DNA of 43,617 nucleotides from Bacteroidetes bacterium UBA2475 (GCA_002342065.1 DDPF01000006.1:1-43617); one strand, 5' to 3'. Counted from the stretch's first letter, positions 16,716-24,630 are shown. Numbers and translations are program-made. Notes: generated from the letters alone by a model not told the origin.

Positions 16716-16788
16716 AGCCGAAGAAGGGACTCGAACCCCCGACCTACTGATTACAAATCAGTGGCTCTACCAGCTGAGCTACTTCGGC
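16716..16788 (-). tRNA. tRNA-Thr (TGT)
   Basis: On the minus strand: acceptor GCCGAAG/CTTCGGC, D-arm TAGCTCAGCTGGTAGAGCC, anticodon stem-loop CTGATTTGTAATCAG giving TGT, T-arm GGGGGTTCGAGTCCC. It is the first gene of the tRNA cluster, 12 bases before tRNA-Tyr and about 34 bases after the predicted transcription start. Confidence 0.95.
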
Positions 16789-16828
16789 TTTTTTGTATTT
16801 TTAAAGAACTGCCCTTAAAAAGGGATGG

Positions 16829-16859
16829 CAAAGGTAATAATACTTTTTAATCGAACAAA
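16829..16859 (-). promoter_or_regulatory. Bacteroidota-type promoter of the tRNA/tuf block
   Basis: On the minus strand TTTG (16856-16859), a 19-base spacer and TACCTTTG (16829-16836) give the full TTTG-N19-TAnnTTTG consensus. Transcription should start near 16822, just ahead of a small CCCTT/AAGGG hairpin and then tRNA-Thr(TGT). This is the only consensus promoter I find upstream of the information-processing block. Confidence 0.7.
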
Positions 16860-16939
16860 ATTATTGTGGAATTATTTTCACTTTTTTCTGAATTTTTTTT
16901 CTCCCAAAAAAACATAAATTTTCTTTAACGGAATAAAAC

Positions 16940-18277
16940 CTAATTTAAAATTCGCAATTCGTTGGGAAAGTAGTTGTTTAGCCTGTTTGGCAGCACTTTG
17001 GCCCAACCCAATCCCTGATTTTTATAACTCACTAACACCAATCCTTTTTTTTCACTTTGATATACTAAATTTTCTTTCTTGAAAAACTTCAACGCCTGCT
17101 TTTCATTTAACTCCAGTCGCGGCAGATCTTTGTTAATTGCGGTAACCAAAGCCAATTCGTGATGCGGAACCATGTCTTTTCCTTTAATTTCGCCAATTAC
17201 GGCGCCAGCCTTTTTAAAATAAAGCTGCTTTTCGTAAGCAATTAAAAAGTTTAAAGCCGCTAAATTCAACAAATGAAAAAGATCGTTCTTTTTTATGATC
17301 AAATTATCAGAAAGGCCTAAAAATGGCGCCAATATTGATAGTTCCGCTTTTGAAACCTCCAACGCGCTTTTCTTTTTTGGTATAAACGGACTTTGCTCTT
17401 CGCTTTTTTTCCTTAACACCGCACAGAAAAAACCTTCGCTTTTGGTTAAATGTGGGTAAAACCTGTATCCGCGTTCGGTTTCAATAATTCCCCATTCTTT
17501 TTTTATGGGTAATGTCAAATACTCAAGGTCAAATTCCGCCATCATCCATTCCACAATTTGTTCGTTCTCTTCGGCAGAATAAGAGCAGGTGCTATACACC
17601 AAAACCCCTCCTTCTTTTAGTGAATGTATAAGATCAGCTAAGATCTTCTTTTGGCGTGTGCAACAATTAGTTACGTTATCTTCGCTCCACTGATCAATAG
17701 CATCGGGTTGCTTTCTAAAAAGTCCGCTTCCGCTACAAGGCGCATCAATTACTATGGCGTCAAAAAATGAAGTTAGTTCAGAGAATTTTTGTGTATCGTT
17801 ATTTGTTACAACAGTGTTGCAAGTGCCCCATTTGCTGAGGTTTTGCGCTAACACATCTGCACGAGAACGAATAAATTCGTTAGCTACCAGTAAACTTTCT
17901 TCGTTAATTAACGAATTTATCAATGTGCTTTTGCCGCCGGGCGCAGCGCAGGCGTCTAGTATTTTCAGTTGTTTGGTAAGATCTACTGTTTGTTTTAAAG
18001 CAAATTCAATAAACATGCTACCGGGTTCCTGCACATAATAACAACCCGCCTGAAACAAGGGATCATGCGTAAAAGAAGGGCGTTTGTTCAAATAAAAACC
18101 GGCATCTGTCCAAGGAATCCTTTCGTTTAATTCAAAACCGAGTTCTGTTTTTTTGAAAGGATTTAAGCGAATGGATGTAATTTTATTTTCTTCCTTATGC
18201 GCTTCCACAAAGGCTTCCGCATTAAAATGCTCAAATTGCGAGAGACTGTTTAAAAGTTGTTGCGGCAGCTTTGGCAT
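16940..18277 (-). CDS. RsmF-like rRNA cytosine-C5 methyltransferase (NOL1/NOP2/Sun family)
   Basis: Predicted cytoplasmic S-adenosylmethionine-dependent rRNA methyltransferase of 445 residues. The Rossmann-fold core shows motif I DACAAPGGKST (about 109-119), motif IV DAPCSGSGLFRK with its conserved cysteine (about 178-189), and motif VI VYSTCSYSAEENE carrying the catalytic cysteine (about 226-238). The C-terminal third (about 290-445) is a substrate-binding extension of the RsmF/YebU type, ending GLGWAKVLPNRLNNYFPNELRIL. The exact target base (RsmF modifies 16S C1407 in E. coli) is inferred from family resemblance only. It is divergent from recX with a gap under 30 bases. Confidence 0.88.
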   Translation of the reverse strand: MPKLPQQLLNSLSQFEHFNAEAFVEAHKEENKITSIRLNPFKKTELGFELNERIPWTDAGFYLNKRPSFTHDPLFQAGCYYVQEPGSMFIEFALKQTVDLTKQLKILDACAAPGGKSTLINSLINEESLLVANEFIRSRADVLAQNLSKWGTCNTVVTNNDTQKFSELTSFFDAIVIDAPCSGSGLFRKQPDAIDQWSEDNVTNCCTRQKKILADLIHSLKEGGVLVYSTCSYSAEENEQIVEWMMAEFDLEYLTLPIKKEWGIIETERGYRFYPHLTKSEGFFCAVLRKKSEEQSPFIPKKKSALEVSKAELSILAPFLGLSDNLIIKKNDLFHLLNLAALNFLIAYEKQLYFKKAGAVIGEIKGKDMVPHHELALVTAINKDLPRLELNEKQALKFFKKENLVYQSEKKGLVLVSYKNQGLGWAKVLPNRLNNYFPNELRILN

Positions 18278-18305
18278 ATTTAAATTTTAAACAGTTTCTT
18301 TGTTT

Positions 18306-18797
18306 GTGGATTTTTCGGAGCACAAAGTAAAGAAATTATTGCTAACGCCGGAAATGGCAAAGCATAAAATAGAACAGTGGTGTGCTTACCAGGAACGCTC
18401 GCAAAACGAGACCCGCAGGAAGTTATACGAATATGGTTTGCATGAAAATGATGTTGAACAAATCATTGCGGGATTGATAAGCGAGAATTTTTTGAATGAA
18501 GAACGTTTTGCATTAGCTTTGGCCGGAGGAAAATTCAGAATAAAACATTGGGGGAAAATTAAAATTAAAATAGAATTAAGAAAACACAAGATCTCTGATT
18601 ATTCTATAGCTAAAGCTTTGAATATGATAAACGAAGATGACTATTTGAAAACCATTACTTTAGTACTCGAAAAAAAACTACGACAAACCAAATCAAAGGA
18701 CAAACAAAAATTATTTTACGGAACTTTAAATTATGCCGTTTCCCGCGGTTTTGAAAGGGATCTGGCAACCGAACAATTAAACAAAATATTAAAATGA
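18306..18797 (+). CDS. recX: Regulatory protein RecX
   Basis: Small cytoplasmic modulator of RecA filaments, about 163 residues from GTG at 18306. It is built of three-helix RecX repeats: CAYQERSQNETRRKLYEYGL, then EQIIAGLISENFLNEERFAL, and KIKIELRKHKISDYSIAKAL, the expected family pattern. The start is uncertain. Conserved sequence (LLTPEMAKHKIEQW) begins before the first ATG at 18354, so a GTG at 18306 or TTG at 18300 is more likely. It overlaps the next gene by four bases (ATGA), implying translational coupling to the SDR gene. Confidence 0.9.
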   Translation: MDFSEHKVKKLLLTPEMAKHKIEQWCAYQERSQNETRRKLYEYGLHENDVEQIIAGLISENFLNEERFALALAGGKFRIKHWGKIKIKIELRKHKISDYSIAKALNMINEDDYLKTITLVLEKKLRQTKSKDKQKLFYGTLNYAVSRGFERDLATEQLNKILK

Positions 18798-19582
18798 ATT
18801 TAGATCTTAAAAATAAACGCGCTATTGTTTGCGGAAGCACACAAGGTATTGGTAAAGCTGCAGCCATTGAACTAGCTGCAATGGGAGCCCACGTAACTTT
18901 AATTGCTAGAAACGAACAAGCCTTAAAAGAAGCAAAAGCAGAATTAAGTAATAACGGTTCGCAGCTACACTCATATATATGTGCGGATTTTAGCGAACCT
19001 CAAAAATTAAAAGAATTGGTAGAACAATTCATTCAACGCAGCGGTCCGGTAAATATTTTGGTGAATAACACGGGTGGTCCGCCGGCCGGACCAATTGTAA
19101 ATGCCAAGACCGATGAGTTTCTTTCAGCATTTAATAATCATTTGATCTGCAATCATGTTTTGACCCAGGCCTGCATGGAAGGCATGAAACAAAGTGGTTA
19201 TGGCAGGATAATAAACGTTATATCCACTTCGGTTAAACAAGCCTTGCCAAACCTAGGTGTTAGTAATACTATTAGGGCAGCAGTTGGTAACTGGGCAAAA
19301 ACAATGGCTAACGAATTAGGAAAATTTGGTATCACGGTAAATAATGTATTGCCCGGAGCCACCGCCACACAACGTTTATCAAACATTATTGAGAATAAAG
19401 CGCTAAAAACAAATTCAAATAATGATGCGGTAAAAAAAGAAATGTTGCACGAAATTCCACTCGGAAGGTTCGCTGAAGCATCAGAAGTTGCAGCCGCTGT
19501 AGCCTTTCTTGCTTCGCCGGCAGCCGCTTATATCAATGGAATTAACCTTCCTGTTGATGGTGGAAGAACTTCTTCTTTGTAG
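18794..19582 (+). CDS. SDR-family oxidoreductase with a divergent active site
   Basis: Rossmann-fold protein of 262 residues in the short-chain dehydrogenase/reductase superfamily. The cofactor-binding GSTQGIG (14-20) and NNTGG (91-95, standing for NNAG) are present, as is a C-terminal YINGINLPVDGGRTSSL. The catalytic Ser region is IST (143-145), but the YxxxK pair expected about 13 residues later is replaced: the segment reads LGVSNTIRAAV (154-164), with Ser157 and Arg161 in the Tyr/Lys places. It belongs to a divergent SDR branch annotated as FabG-like; classical carbonyl reduction is doubtful. Stop-start overlap with recX suggests co-transcription, without an obvious functional link. Confidence 0.85.
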   Translation: MNLDLKNKRAIVCGSTQGIGKAAAIELAAMGAHVTLIARNEQALKEAKAELSNNGSQLHSYICADFSEPQKLKELVEQFIQRSGPVNILVNNTGGPPAGPIVNAKTDEFLSAFNNHLICNHVLTQACMEGMKQSGYGRIINVISTSVKQALPNLGVSNTIRAAVGNWAKTMANELGKFGITVNNVLPGATATQRLSNIIENKALKTNSNNDAVKKEMLHEIPLGRFAEASEVAAAVAFLASPAAAYINGINLPVDGGRTSSL

Positions 19583-19681
19583 AAATTAACAATCGTATGT
19601 TTATTACAGTTAACGTGTTAGTGTTACTAAAACGTTAGGTGTGAGGCAAAACCCGCCGTTTACTTAAGGTATTTTAGTGCC

Positions 19682-21133
19682 ATGATAAAATTCTTATTTA
19701 TTCTGGTTAACGCATTTGCCGTATTTATTTATAGTTTATTCGGCGGTGATAATGGAATTACCGTATCCGGTAACATTCCTAAAACGATAACAGCAGGTCA
19801 GGAAGTGCCTATAGAGCTTAAGATCACAAAGGGCAGCATGAGCGGCTTCGCGAAACTTCAGTTAGAATTACCTGAAGGTTTAAGTTTAAAAGAGCTTGAT
19901 AACAAGGGCGCAAACTATAGCTACATGGATGGTGTGGCAAAATGGGTTTGGGCATCTTTACCAAGCGAGTCAGAAATAGTAATTAAAGCAACATTGGTTG
20001 CAGCAGCCACAACATCGGGTGCAAAAACAATTGGTGCAAAATATTCTTTCGTAGAAAATAATGCAAAACAAGTTGTAGAAATGGTGCCTATTGAAATTAC
20101 TGTTGAAGCAGGATCAGGCACAACTGCTGCTGTAACAACAAATGAAACTCCAACTAATACAAACACAACTTCAACAACGGCGGTAGAAACAAATACACAA
20201 ACATCATCAAATAAAGAACCTGCAGGAAATGTTTCTGTTGTTAGAACAATAACAAAAGGTGCAAGCGATGCTGAATACATTATTAACTTAAAAGTAAAAA
20301 AAGGAGCAACAAGAGGTTTTGCAAGGTATAGCGATGACCTGCCAACAGGTGTTGTTGCAAAAGCAATAAGCACAGACGGAAGTTCTTTTTCTGTTGCTGA
20401 TGGTAAAGTAAAATTTGTTTGGGTATCTGTATTATTAAAAGATGAATTGGAATTATCTTATTCAATGACAAGTACTGTTACAGTATCGATGATGTTAAAA
20501 GGTGAGTACTCTTATTTAGAAGATAACCAAAGTAAAAAATATTTATTAACGCCAGAAGCTCTTGCGCTTACTGTTAACGCTGCAGTTGCAACGAATACAG
20601 AAACAGCAGTTACACCAACAGTTGCTGTTGTTACTCCTACTGAGACTGCGGTTACTCCAACTGTGGCAACCATTACTGAAACTGTTGCTGTGGTAACTCC
20701 AACTGAAACTGCGGTTACACCAACCGTTGCCGTTTTAACACCAACCGAAACCGCTGTTACACCAACCGAAACTTTAGCTGTTGTTACACCAACCGAAACT
20801 CCTACTAATACAAATACAGTTGAAAATGTAGCCAAACAAGATGGTAATGTAAATTACATGGTACAAATTGGCGCCTTTACAAATGGTAATGTTAACGCCT
20901 CTGTTCTAAAACAAAAATTTAGAATTTCAGAATCTGTTAAAAGCGAATTCTCAGGTGGTTTCTCTAAATTTATGGTAGGTTCTCACAGTCAATACAAAGC
21001 TGCACGTGATCAAAGAGAGAGCATAAGAAACAACAATGGTGTTAGAGGTGCTTTTGTTGTAGCCTATAACCAAAGCAAGCGTATTACAGTTCAGGAAGCG
21101 TTGATGATTAGTAATCAAAAATGGTTTAAATAG
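19682..21133 (+). CDS. Secreted protein with duplicated beta domain, Thr/Pro linker and SPOR-like C-terminus
   Basis: Exported protein of 483 residues, not assigned to a named family. After an N-terminal hydrophobic segment (1-20) there are two related domains (about 25-145 and 185-300). Each contains a KITKG/KVKKG..GFA motif, an LPxG turn, a ..DGxxKxVWxS segment and a Y(S/..)Y..EDN/VENN end, so the domain has been duplicated. A low-complexity linker of TPTETAVTPTVAV units (about 305-385) leads to a C-terminal region (390-483) starting VNYMVQIGAFTN, the typical opening of a SPOR-like fold. In SPOR proteins this part binds denuded peptidoglycan. The next gene has similar C-terminal modules 35 bases downstream, so the two probably act together in the envelope (inference). 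Confidence 0.7.
   Translation: MIKFLFILVNAFAVFIYSLFGGDNGITVSGNIPKTITAGQEVPIELKITKGSMSGFAKLQLELPEGLSLKELDNKGANYSYMDGVAKWVWASLPSESEIVIKATLVAAATTSGAKTIGAKYSFVENNAKQVVEMVPIEITVEAGSGTTAAVTTNETPTNTNTTSTTAVETNTQTSSNKEPAGNVSVVRTITKGASDAEYIINLKVKKGATRGFARYSDDLPTGVVAKAISTDGSSFSVADGKVKFVWVSVLLKDELELSYSMTSTVTVSMMLKGEYSYLEDNQSKKYLLTPEALALTVNAAVATNTETAVTPTVAVVTPTETAVTPTVATITETVAVVTPTETAVTPTVAVLTPTETAVTPTETLAVVTPTETPTNTNTVENVAKQDGNVNYMVQIGAFTNGNVNASVLKQKFRISESVKSEFSGGFSKFMVGSHSQYKAARDQRESIRNNNGVRGAFVVAYNQSKRITVQEALMISNQKWFK
20595..20812. repeat. In-gene Thr/Pro/Val coding repeat
   Basis: About seven degenerate copies of a unit encoding (V)TPTETAV or TPTVAV, with the nucleotide core ACTCCAACTGAAACTGCGGT varied at third positions. 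It codes the flexible linker of the gene at 19682-21133. Such arrays can expand or contract by slippage without breaking the frame. Confidence 0.75.
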
Positions 21134-21168
21134 AATTATTTTTGCTATTTTTACAGTAATTAATCTTT

Positions 21169-23547
21169 ATGAGGAAACTAATACTTCTAACTATATTTTT
21201 AGTTTCTGTAACTGTTCACGCTCAAACAGATACATCTGCTAATTATTTAGATAGATTATCTCCTGATGAATTACTACAACATTACATCAACGAAAAAGAA
21301 CCTGTATCCTTATATAAAGGTCCTTTTGAAACAGCTGGTGACTCCTTATACAACATATTAAATCCTTTAACCGTTCCAAACGCCACAGTTTCCGGCGATC
21401 CTTTATACAGGGCGGCCATGGAAAAAGAGAATGCAAGACTTGCAGGAGAGGACACCACTAATAATGCAGAACAAAAATTAAAACCAAAAATTTCTTTGGG
21501 CATGGGTCGCTTAGGTTATCATGGCGATCTGTATCAACGTCATTTTCAATCGCCGCTTACAGCGCGTATGGCTTACGATCTTAATATCTCGCAACGCTTA
21601 ACACGTTATCTGCAGGTAAATTTTAATATCATGTTCGGTAAATTAGGCGCCAACGAGTATACACTGAACCGTAACGAGAATTTTCAATCAGAGATCCGAG
21701 CAGGTGGCGTTAACCTAATGTACGATTTCGGAAATTTTATTCCGGATCTTTATAAAGTGCGACCTTTTGTAACCCTTGGTGTTACAGGCTTTGAGTTCTT
21801 AAGTAAAACAGATCTTTTAGATAAGGATGGTAACGCTTACCATTACTGGAGCGATGGAAGTATTAAAGATATGCCTGAAGGTTCGGCCGGCGCGCAAAAC
21901 GCAAAAGACCTTGTGCGTGATTATTATTACGAGACAGATATTCGCGAACGTAACCTGGATGGTTTTGGAAAATATGCGGAAAGAGCTTTTTCATTTCCTA
22001 TAGGTGCAGGTGTAGTTATGAAAGTAACGGATAGGGTAGATCTTAAATTGAACTTCCAATACTTTTTTACAACAACAGATTATTTAGATGGCATCTCTAA
22101 CAAAAGCCTTGGTAACAGGGTAGGTACAAAACAACGCGATAATTTTACATACACATCCTTCGCATTACAATACGATTTGATCGCTAAGCCGCGTCAAAAA
22201 CAAAAACTGGGCAGAGATACTTTGAATGATGCATTTTGGTTGGCATTTGATAATGAAGATCGCGATAAAGACGGCGTAATTGATATGGCGGATGATTGCC
22301 AGGGAACTGAACCGGGCGTGAAAGTAGATGCGAAGGGTTGTCCGCTGGATGATGATAAGGATGGTATTCCTAATTTCAGGGATGATGAATTGGCAACGCC
22401 TTTGGGTGTGCCGGTTAACGAAAAAGGAGTTGGACAAACAGATGATTATTGGGCTGCATGGTACGCACAGTATTTGAACGATTCAACAGGGGTAGGCGCA
22501 ACAGTAGAGTATGTTGGAAATATCTTTGCGCTTAACAAGAAAAAAACAAAATTAGGAGTAGATAAGGAAGCCTATACAGTAGAATTGATAAGGTACAATG
22601 GTTCTATACCTACTGATGAATTAGCATTTTTACTAAGTATTGGCGATATTAACTCAACAACATTAGAGGATGGAACAACCGTTGTTTACACATCGGGTAA
22701 CTACGATAAAATAAGCTCAGCAGTAAAACGGAGAGATGAATTCAGGAAAGATGGTAATAAGAGTGCAGGTGTATCTAAAATAAAAGGAAAAAATATTACA
22801 CAGGTTAGCGATGCAGAGTTAGCAGAGTTAATTAAAAAAGAAGACGAAGAGTTTGCCAAGTTAACCGCATTAAACACAGCTACAGCAAGCAATACAGGTA
22901 CAAATACTGCTGTTAATACAAACACAGCTGCTGAGACTGCAGTAGAGGAAACATTTAATAAAACAGATGTTGTTTATCGTGTGCAATTAGGAGCATTTAA
23001 AAATAAGATCTCTACCAGTGTATTTAATACCAGCGCTGGTGTGTTAGAATTAAAAACAGGCGAGAGCATTTTTAGATACGTAACAAAAGGGTACAAGACC
23101 ATCGAGGAAGCTGCATCTGTGCGTGCCGACCTTGTAGTGCAGGGTTATAGCGATGCCTTTGTAACGGCTTATAAAGAAGGAAAACGTGTAGCCTTAAATA
23201 CTACTAAAGCTACTGTAGATAAAAAATACAAAGAAGACCTGAACGAAGAAAAAATATTTAGCTCGGTAGATAAAAAATTAGTGACCTTTAAAATTCAGTT
23301 AGGTTCATTGAAGAAAGCTGCGCTTGAAAAAATGATCGATGAGAAATACAAAGATCTTAAAGATGTAGAAAAACAAACTACAGTTTCAGGAAGCATCCGT
23401 TACTCTGCAGGTACATTTAACGGTTACGATGCCGCCGAAAAATACCGCAAAGAGCTTGAGACCAAAGGCTTTTACGATGCCTTTATCATTGCCACTTTTA
23501 AGAACGAGATCATCTCTATACAAGAGGCGATGGAGTTGTTGAAGTAG
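21169..23547 (+). CDS. Outer-membrane protein: beta-barrel, thrombospondin-3 calcium repeats and tandem SPOR-like domains
   Basis: Predicted envelope protein of 792 residues with signal peptide 1-18 (..VTVHAQ). A beta-barrel-like region (about 105-350) has many alternating aromatic strands and ends YTSFALQYDLIAKP. Aspartate-rich calcium-binding thrombospondin type 3 repeats follow (about 360-410: NEDRDKDGVIDMADDC, DDDKDGIPNFRDDE). After a spacer come at least two SPOR-like modules, opening VVYRVQLGAFKN (about 601) and VTFKIQLGSLKK (about 705). It lies 35 bases after a gene with a similar C-terminus. Likely an OmpA-like link between outer membrane and cell wall (inference). The cassette-like insertion begins 36 bases after its stop codon. 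Confidence 0.72.
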   Translation: MRKLILLTIFLVSVTVHAQTDTSANYLDRLSPDELLQHYINEKEPVSLYKGPFETAGDSLYNILNPLTVPNATVSGDPLYRAAMEKENARLAGEDTTNNAEQKLKPKISLGMGRLGYHGDLYQRHFQSPLTARMAYDLNISQRLTRYLQVNFNIMFGKLGANEYTLNRNENFQSEIRAGGVNLMYDFGNFIPDLYKVRPFVTLGVTGFEFLSKTDLLDKDGNAYHYWSDGSIKDMPEGSAGAQNAKDLVRDYYYETDIRERNLDGFGKYAERAFSFPIGAGVVMKVTDRVDLKLNFQYFFTTTDYLDGISNKSLGNRVGTKQRDNFTYTSFALQYDLIAKPRQKQKLGRDTLNDAFWLAFDNEDRDKDGVIDMADDCQGTEPGVKVDAKGCPLDDDKDGIPNFRDDELATPLGVPVNEKGVGQTDDYWAAWYAQYLNDSTGVGATVEYVGNIFALNKKKTKLGVDKEAYTVELIRYNGSIPTDELAFLLSIGDINSTTLEDGTTVVYTSGNYDKISSAVKRRDEFRKDGNKSAGVSKIKGKNITQVSDAELAELIKKEDEEFAKLTALNTATASNTGTNTAVNTNTAAETAVEETFNKTDVVYRVQLGAFKNKISTSVFNTSAGVLELKTGESIFRYVTKGYKTIEEAASVRADLVVQGYSDAFVTAYKEGKRVALNTTKATVDKKYKEDLNEEKIFSSVDKKLVTFKIQLGSLKKAALEKMIDEKYKDLKDVEKQTTVSGSIRYSAGTFNGYDAAEKYRKELETKGFYDAFIIATFKNEIISIQEAMELLK

Positions 23548-23605
23548 ATCCCTACAATTAAAAAATATGCGCCTGGCGAGTAGTTAGTGGCAAACTTAGT
23601 CTGAC

Positions 23606-24190
23606 ATGAAAAAAATAACATTCGTTCATATTTTACTCATTCTCGGACTGACTAATTGCAGACAAGGAAACTCGGCCGGCAGCGGACAAAAATCAAATGT
23701 TAAACCTTCCTTTGATTTTATCGAAATAACGTTTGACAAAAAAGAAGGGGGAATTACTTCTGTTTATGTTGACTCGACAAAGATCCTAAGAGTAAAACAT
23801 TCCGACACGAATGGTGTTCAATATCTATTGGGACAAATCCCCGATTACAAACTGACCGAATTAAATCAACTTGCTTCAAAAGCTATTGACGAAAAAGTTG
23901 ATAGCATTGTTATGGGGCCTTCTGAATATTTTATTTCATACAGTCTAATTTTCCGACAAAACGGTAAAACAATGAGGACCTTCGTTTACGAGGACAAAGA
24001 CTATCCGTTTCACTTACTCCGAGACTTTACGAGTTGCTTATTTTTACTCCGACATAAAGTCAAAGAAAATAAAAATGACACAAATTTTATATTCAAGACT
24101 TATCAAATAATTTGTGACCCTCCGACTTGGACAGACGACACTGTTAAATTTCTTTCGCCAATAATCAAGGACAAAAACGCCAGCCACTAA
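23606..24190 (+). CDS. Putative lipoprotein, cassette-borne, unknown function
   Basis: Predicted lipoprotein of 194 residues with a short signal peptide and the lipobox LTNC (Cys18 by position), so probably anchored in a membrane facing the periplasm. The rest is soluble and has no motif I recognise; it includes IPDYKLTELNQLASKAIDEK and a C-terminal ICDPPTWTDDTVKF. Its codon use, rich in CGA, CCG and GAC, is unlike the AT-leaning neighbours, a sign of transfer. The stop codon TAA lies inside the GCCACTAAC arm of the attC-like site, the tight gene/recombination-site packing seen in integron cassettes. No promoter of its own is evident. Confidence 0.75.
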   Translation: MKKITFVHILLILGLTNCRQGNSAGSGQKSNVKPSFDFIEITFDKKEGGITSVYVDSTKILRVKHSDTNGVQYLLGQIPDYKLTELNQLASKAIDEKVDSIVMGPSEYFISYSLIFRQNGKTMRTFVYEDKDYPFHLLRDFTSCLFLLRHKVKENKNDTNFIFKTYQIICDPPTWTDDTVKFLSPIIKDKNASH

Positions 24191-24229
24191 CACGGCTTGG
24201 TAAAAGGCACTTCGCCAAGCCCGAATACG
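24183..24229 (+). other. attC-like recombination site (chromosomal part)
   Basis: Order on the + strand: R'' GCCACTAAC (24183-24191), L'' GGCTTGG (24194-24200), a 14-base loop, L' CCAAGCC (24215-24221), spacer, then G^TT at 24229-24231. L''/L' pair perfectly, and can extend by CG/CG across one unpaired base. R'' pairs over nine bases with GTTAGTGGC at 23583-23591, the opposite end of the same segment. This two-ended arrangement is specific to integrated cassettes. Confidence 0.5.
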
Positions 24230-24250
24230 TTATTATAAAAATGATCTGTG

Positions 24251-24275
24251 GCATCCGCGAAATCTGCGGCTTTTT
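24251..24275 (+). terminator. Weak terminator-like hairpin
   Basis: CCGC (24255-24258) and GCGG (24266-24269) form a short stem, followed by CTTTTTG. It lies just past the cassette and before the first SpoIIE stub. It may end transcription coming from the outer-membrane protein gene; a four-pair stem is marginal. Confidence 0.3.
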
Positions 24276-24283
24276 GTTTGTAG

Positions 24284-24358
24284 TTAAAGCTTAAACCTAT
24301 CACCAAAATATCATCCACTTGTTCGTGTGGGCCTTTCCAGGCAAGGTGTTTGCTTTTA
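24284..24358 (-). pseudogene. Stub A: 3' end of a SpoIIE-type phosphatase gene
   Basis: On the minus strand this encodes KHLAWKGPHEQVDDILVIG, the same C-terminal motif as the intact phosphatase at 25544-29056 (EHLAWKGPHEQVDDILVIGF). One missing base after VIG shifts the frame; restoring it gives FKL and a stop, exactly the intact ending. By hand alignment nearly nine bases in ten match over about 74 bases. Upstream similarity stops near 24358, so the rest of the gene is absent. Not a functional gene. Confidence 0.75.
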
Positions 24359-24379
24359 GCTATATTTTTTGTAAATTTG
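24349..24379 (+). promoter_or_regulatory. Bacteroidota-type promoter of the toxin-antitoxin pair
   Basis: TTTG (24349-24352), exactly 19 bases, then TAAATTTG (24372-24379). The -33 element lies in the edge of SpoIIE stub A and the predicted start is about 24386, 14 bases before the antitoxin ATG. Antitoxin-toxin complexes usually repress such promoters. Confidence 0.65.
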
Positions 24380-24399
24380 TTATAACAAAATGTTCGACC

Positions 24400-24630
24400 A
24401 TGACAGTAACTGCTATTAAAAAACAAGTTGACAATTATCTCCCTCTTTTATCGGCTAAACAGCAGGCATTAATTCTTGAAATGATAAAAAGTTTTTTAAA
24501 TGTAGATAAAGACACTAAAAGGATCAGCAAAAAGCAATACAATAAAGAAGTAAATGAGGCTGTTTCCAGAATTGAAAAAGGTACTAGTGTTTCTCACAAA
24601 GACGCCCTCAAGGAATTATCTAAATGGTAA
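24400..24630 (+). CDS. Antitoxin of a ParE/RelE-type toxin-antitoxin pair
   Basis: Small cytoplasmic protein of 76 residues: an N-terminal helical segment (KKQVDNYLPLLSAKQQALILEMIKSF by position 7-32), a lysine-rich middle and a C-terminal acidic/basic tail (EVNEAVSRIEKGTSVSHKDA region) of the kind that wraps the toxin. The first ATG after the promoter (24400) is chosen; a longer reading from 24319 would run through the promoter and the phosphatase stub. Its last seven bases overlap the toxin start, the tight coupling typical of these pairs. The exact antitoxin family is not identified. Confidence 0.8.
   Translation: MTVTAIKKQVDNYLPLLSAKQQALILEMIKSFLNVDKDTKRISKKQYNKEVNEAVSRIEKGTSVSHKDALKELSKW

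Larger units (their letters stand above)
23584..24229 (+). mobile_element. Solitary integron-type gene cassette (candidate)
   Basis: A 646-base segment containing one lipoprotein gene. Its left edge reads G^TTAGTGGC (23583-23591). At the end of the gene stands the exact inverted complement GCCACTAAC (24183-24191), then a short palindrome, then ACG^TTATTA at 24228-24235. If the two G^TT points are joined, as in a circular cassette, they give a complete attC-like site of 55 bases with a 9-bp outer stem and a 7-bp inner stem. Codon use inside (frequent CGA, CCG, GAC) differs from neighbouring genes. No integrase is in the window, and the G^TTRRRY consensus is met only as GTTAG, so this remains a structural inference. 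Confidence 0.55.

Noticed and set aside
16585..16818. Plus-strand frame with a protein-like translation over the tRNA cluster
   Set aside because: It is a translation of the antisense of tRNA-Gly, tRNA-Tyr and tRNA-Thr, a well-known source of spurious proteins (GTRTPDLLITNQ-type).
19583..19681. Several GTTA words (gttaacgtgttagtgttac, acgttaggtgtgaggc) resembling cassette cores
   Set aside because: No inverted complement stands at the far end of the following gene and no inner palindrome is present, so there is no attC-like structure to support a cassette.
20592..20812. Array of short repeats that could look like CRISPR or a tandem satellite
   Set aside because: The units are in frame, about 20-40 bases long with no unique spacers, and encode a Thr/Pro-rich linker.
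24187..24426. Open reading frame of about 79 codons on the minus strand
   Set aside because: It reads through phosphatase stub A, the weak hairpin and half of the attC-like site. Its only protein-like part is the duplicated phosphatase tail, so it is a stub and not a gene.
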